The notes under the pieces: generated by a model | Told to the model about the DNA's origin: nothing | The model's database searches: none | The model's input: only the letters and a program-made list of their open reading frames with translations | Part shown: piece by piece, positions 5,664 to 7,138 of the stretch | How positions within the stretch are numbered: the first letter of the stretch is position 1 | How the letters are laid out: every line of letters starts with the position of its first letter | Origin: Actinomycetales bacterium | GTDB lineage: Bacteria; Actinomycetota; Actinomycetes; Actinomycetales; Cellulomonadaceae | NCBI GenBank assembly: GCA_015655615.1 | Contig: JAATES010000295.1 | Span: 1 to 7,138 of the forward strand | DNA length: 7,138 nt | Direction of reading: 5' to 3' | Made by a program: the position numbers and the translations under genes

Positions 5664-6646
5664 GCAAAGACAACACGACCCCTGGACCAGGCGATCCCCG
5701 CGGACTGCAACGACGACGCCGCCGGAGGTGGTTCTGGGGCACGTTTCCGGTGGCGCTCGTCGTACTGCTCGCCGGTCTGGCAGCCATCGCGCTGCCTGCC
5801 GGCTCCAGCTGGGCGAATCGCGCCTTCGATCGCTCGCAGCACGCCACGGCCATGACCGTGTGGGGCTGGCTGTCCAAGCAGAAGGTGGTCGACCCCTGGA
5901 AGGCACCCTTCGGCGAGGGCACGGCAGCCCTGGCCGACTCCGCGTACTCGCAGGCGATCCAGCGCCTCTCTGAGGCGTACGTCCTCGCTCCCGCCGTGCC
6001 CGAGGACGTCGCCTCGCTGCCTGCAGGCACTCTGGTGCCACGCTGCGACATCCAGCACAACCTCGCACTCGCCTATGAGGGCGAGGCCGACGCCCAGGTC
6101 CTCAGCGCCCAGGAGGCGGTGACGGCCTCGCAGACCGCGGATGACCCCAGCGCAGACCTGGACTCCGCCCGTGCGTTCTACGACCTGGCCATCAAGGGCT
6201 ATGAGAACGCGCGCACCACCCGCACACGCGACGGCTGCTCCGACGATGCCACCGCGGCGCAGCGGGAACAGGACAAGCAGGACGCCGCGCAGACCGCACG
6301 CGACAAGCTCGACGAGTCCGCGGACCAGCCGGATGCGACTGCGCCCACACCCGACGAGGACGACGAGTCGACGCCGGATTCGCAGCAGCCTGATGACCCG
6401 GACAGCACCGGTGACTCCGACACCGACGACAACAATCCCTCGGACTCACCTTCCAGCGAGCCCAGTGATGAACCCGGGCAGCAGTCCGATCCCAGTGCCA
6501 GTGCCACGCCGTCGCCCAGCGAGTCCCTCGACCCCGCTGAGAAGCGCCGGCAGGAGGAACTGCAGGAGCGGCAGCGTCAGGCTCAGGAGCAGACCGAACA
6601 ACTGCAGCAAGGCTCCGCGGGCGGCGGCACCGGCAAGAAGTGGTGA
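5660..6646 (+). CDS. One-pass membrane TPR-like protein with acidic tail (BatC-like position)
   Basis: 328 residues from ATG 5660, which overlaps the previous TGA (ATGA). A basic N-terminus with six consecutive Arg (18-23) precedes one TM helix (about 28-47), giving an N-in, C-out topology. Residues 85-190 are helical with TPR-like pieces: SAYSQAIQRLSEAYVLAP (94-111), IQHNLALAYEGEA (131-143) and ARAFYDLAIKGYENA (170-184). Cys129 and Cys193 flank this region and could form a disulfide. Residues 218-291 are low-complexity and rich in Asp, Ser and Pro, with 24 acidic residues and no Lys or Arg. A charged Gln/Glu/Arg-rich helix (293-317) and a Gly-rich end (KKW) follow. A TPR protein with a low-complexity, Q/E-rich C-terminus closes many Bat-type operons, so it is probably an extracytoplasmic partner of the VWA domains. 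The TPR assignment is moderate; only two or three partial repeats are visible. Confidence 0.85.
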   Translation: MSKDNTTPGPGDPRGLQRRRRRRWFWGTFPVALVVLLAGLAAIALPAGSSWANRAFDRSQHATAMTVWGWLSKQKVVDPWKAPFGEGTAALADSAYSQAIQRLSEAYVLAPAVPEDVASLPAGTLVPRCDIQHNLALAYEGEADAQVLSAQEAVTASQTADDPSADLDSARAFYDLAIKGYENARTTRTRDGCSDDATAAQREQDKQDAAQTARDKLDESADQPDATAPTPDEDDESTPDSQQPDDPDSTGDSDTDDNNPSDSPSSEPSDEPGQQSDPSASATPSPSESLDPAEKRRQEELQERQRQAQEQTEQLQQGSAGGGTGKKW

Positions 6647-6683
6647 CCGGCGTGTCGGCGCCGGCCCGCATCGCCGGGGCCGG
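6647..6683. terminator. GC-rich inverted repeats between convergent genes, possible bidirectional terminator
   Basis: Directly after the stop of the last operon gene, CCGGCG (6647-6652) pairs with CGCCGG (6659-6664), and overlapping it CCGGCCC (6661-6667) pairs with GGGCCGG (6677-6683) around a 9-base loop. The two stems are mutually exclusive because they share 6661-6664. They fill most of the 46-bp gap between two converging genes. No T tract is present on either strand, so intrinsic termination would have to be of the T-poor type. Confidence 0.35.
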
Positions 6684-6692
6684 GAACCCGTC

Positions 6693-7138
6693 TCAGCCCC
6701 AGACGAGTGCGCGGGCCGGCTCCTCCAGCACTGCTGCCACGTCGGCCAGCAGTCGGGCGCCCAGTGCGCCGTCGACCAGACGGTGGTCCACGCTCAGCGC
6801 GAGCTGGGTGACCTGGCGGATCTTGATCTTGCCCTTGTGCACCCATGGCTGCGCGCGGATCGCGCCGAAAGCGAGGATGGCGGCCTCGCCGGGGTTGAGG
6901 ATGGGAGTCCCGGTGTCGATGCCGAACACTCCGACGTTGGTGATGGTGATGGTGCCGTCGGACATATCCCGCGGGCTGGTCTTGCCCGCACGCGCCGTCG
7001 CGGTGAGCTCCCCGAGGGCAGTGGCCAGCCCCAGCAGTCCCAGCCGGTGCGCGTCCTTGATGTTGGGCACGACCAGGCCACGCGGCGTGGCCGCCGCGAT
7101 GCCGAGGTTCACGTAGTGCTTGTAGACGATCTCGCGTG
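6693..7138 (-). CDS. 2-oxoacid dehydrogenase E2 acyltransferase, C-terminal part
   Basis: The minus-strand frame is open from the right edge to TGA (6695-6693); 147 complete residues are visible and the N-terminal part is outside the window. This is the catalytic core of the dihydrolipoamide acyltransferase of 2-oxoacid dehydrogenase complexes, which moves an acyl group from lipoyl-lysine to CoA. Diagnostic segments are [38 protein letters not shown], and the active-site motif DHRLVDG with catalytic His at 6783-6785 and Asp at 6771-6773. The domain ends as normal for the family, shortly after the motif ([10 protein letters not shown]). The lipoyl and E1/E3-binding domains should lie beyond the window. 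Whether the substrate is pyruvate, 2-oxoglutarate or branched-chain oxoacids cannot be told from this fragment. A GTG at 7112 is an internal Val, not the start. It converges on the MoxR operon and is probably unrelated to it. Confidence 0.95.
   Translation of the reverse strand, partial: REIVYKHYVNLGIAAATPRGLVVPNIKDAHRLGLLGLATALGELTATARAGKTSPRDMSDGTITITNVGVFGIDTGTPILNPGEAAILAFGAIRAQPWVHKGKIKIRQVTQLALSVDHRLVDGALGARLLADVAAVLEEPARALVWG

Noticed and set aside
1202..6646. The operon as a defence island or an entirely new system
   Set aside because: No nuclease, reverse transcriptase, toxin or other effector domain is visible; all recognisable parts match the known MoxR/DUF58/VWA gene set. Novelty is limited to details and unknown function.

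Overview
The window is GC-rich, with mostly G/C third codon positions, GTG starts and short overlapping gene junctions. It fits an actinobacterium (Actinomycetota). The family or genus cannot be fixed from the sequence alone.

Layout. Positions 2-961 (+) hold the 3' part of a secreted-type protein built of tandem bacterial Ig-like modules. A 240-bp gap follows (962-1201), with a possible weak terminator hairpin, a possible extended -10 promoter and a strong GC-rich hairpin just upstream of the next gene. Positions 1202-6646 (+) are a tightly packed six-gene operon: MoxR-family AAA+ ATPase, soluble DUF58 protein, small one-pass membrane protein, membrane-anchored VWA protein, second membrane-anchored VWA protein, and a one-pass membrane protein with TPR-like helices and a long acidic tail. 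Gene 2 follows gene 1 by 32 bp and all later junctions overlap (14, 7, 4 and 4 bp), so translational coupling is likely. After a 46-bp gap with two GC-rich inverted repeats, a convergent minus-strand gene (6693 to beyond the window end) encodes the C-terminal part of a 2-oxoacid dehydrogenase E2 acyltransferase.

How the genes may work together. The operon matches the widespread but poorly understood MoxR/DUF58/VWA (Bat-like, 'aerotolerance') gene set. MoxR ATPases are thought to act as chaperones or remodelling machines with VWA partners. Positive-inside reasoning puts the ATPase and DUF58 protein in the cytoplasm, both VWA domains and the TPR-like/acidic domain outside the membrane, and the soluble domain of the small third protein inside. 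The operon would then be an ATP-driven device spanning the membrane. Its substrate cannot be read from the sequence.

No RNA genes, insertion sequences, CRISPR arrays or attachment sites were seen. The system as a whole belongs to a known gene set; the less routine points are the leader hairpin, the degenerate MIDAS of the DUF58 protein, the inside/outside split, the acidic tail, and the acid-free, highly basic last Ig module of the upstream protein.
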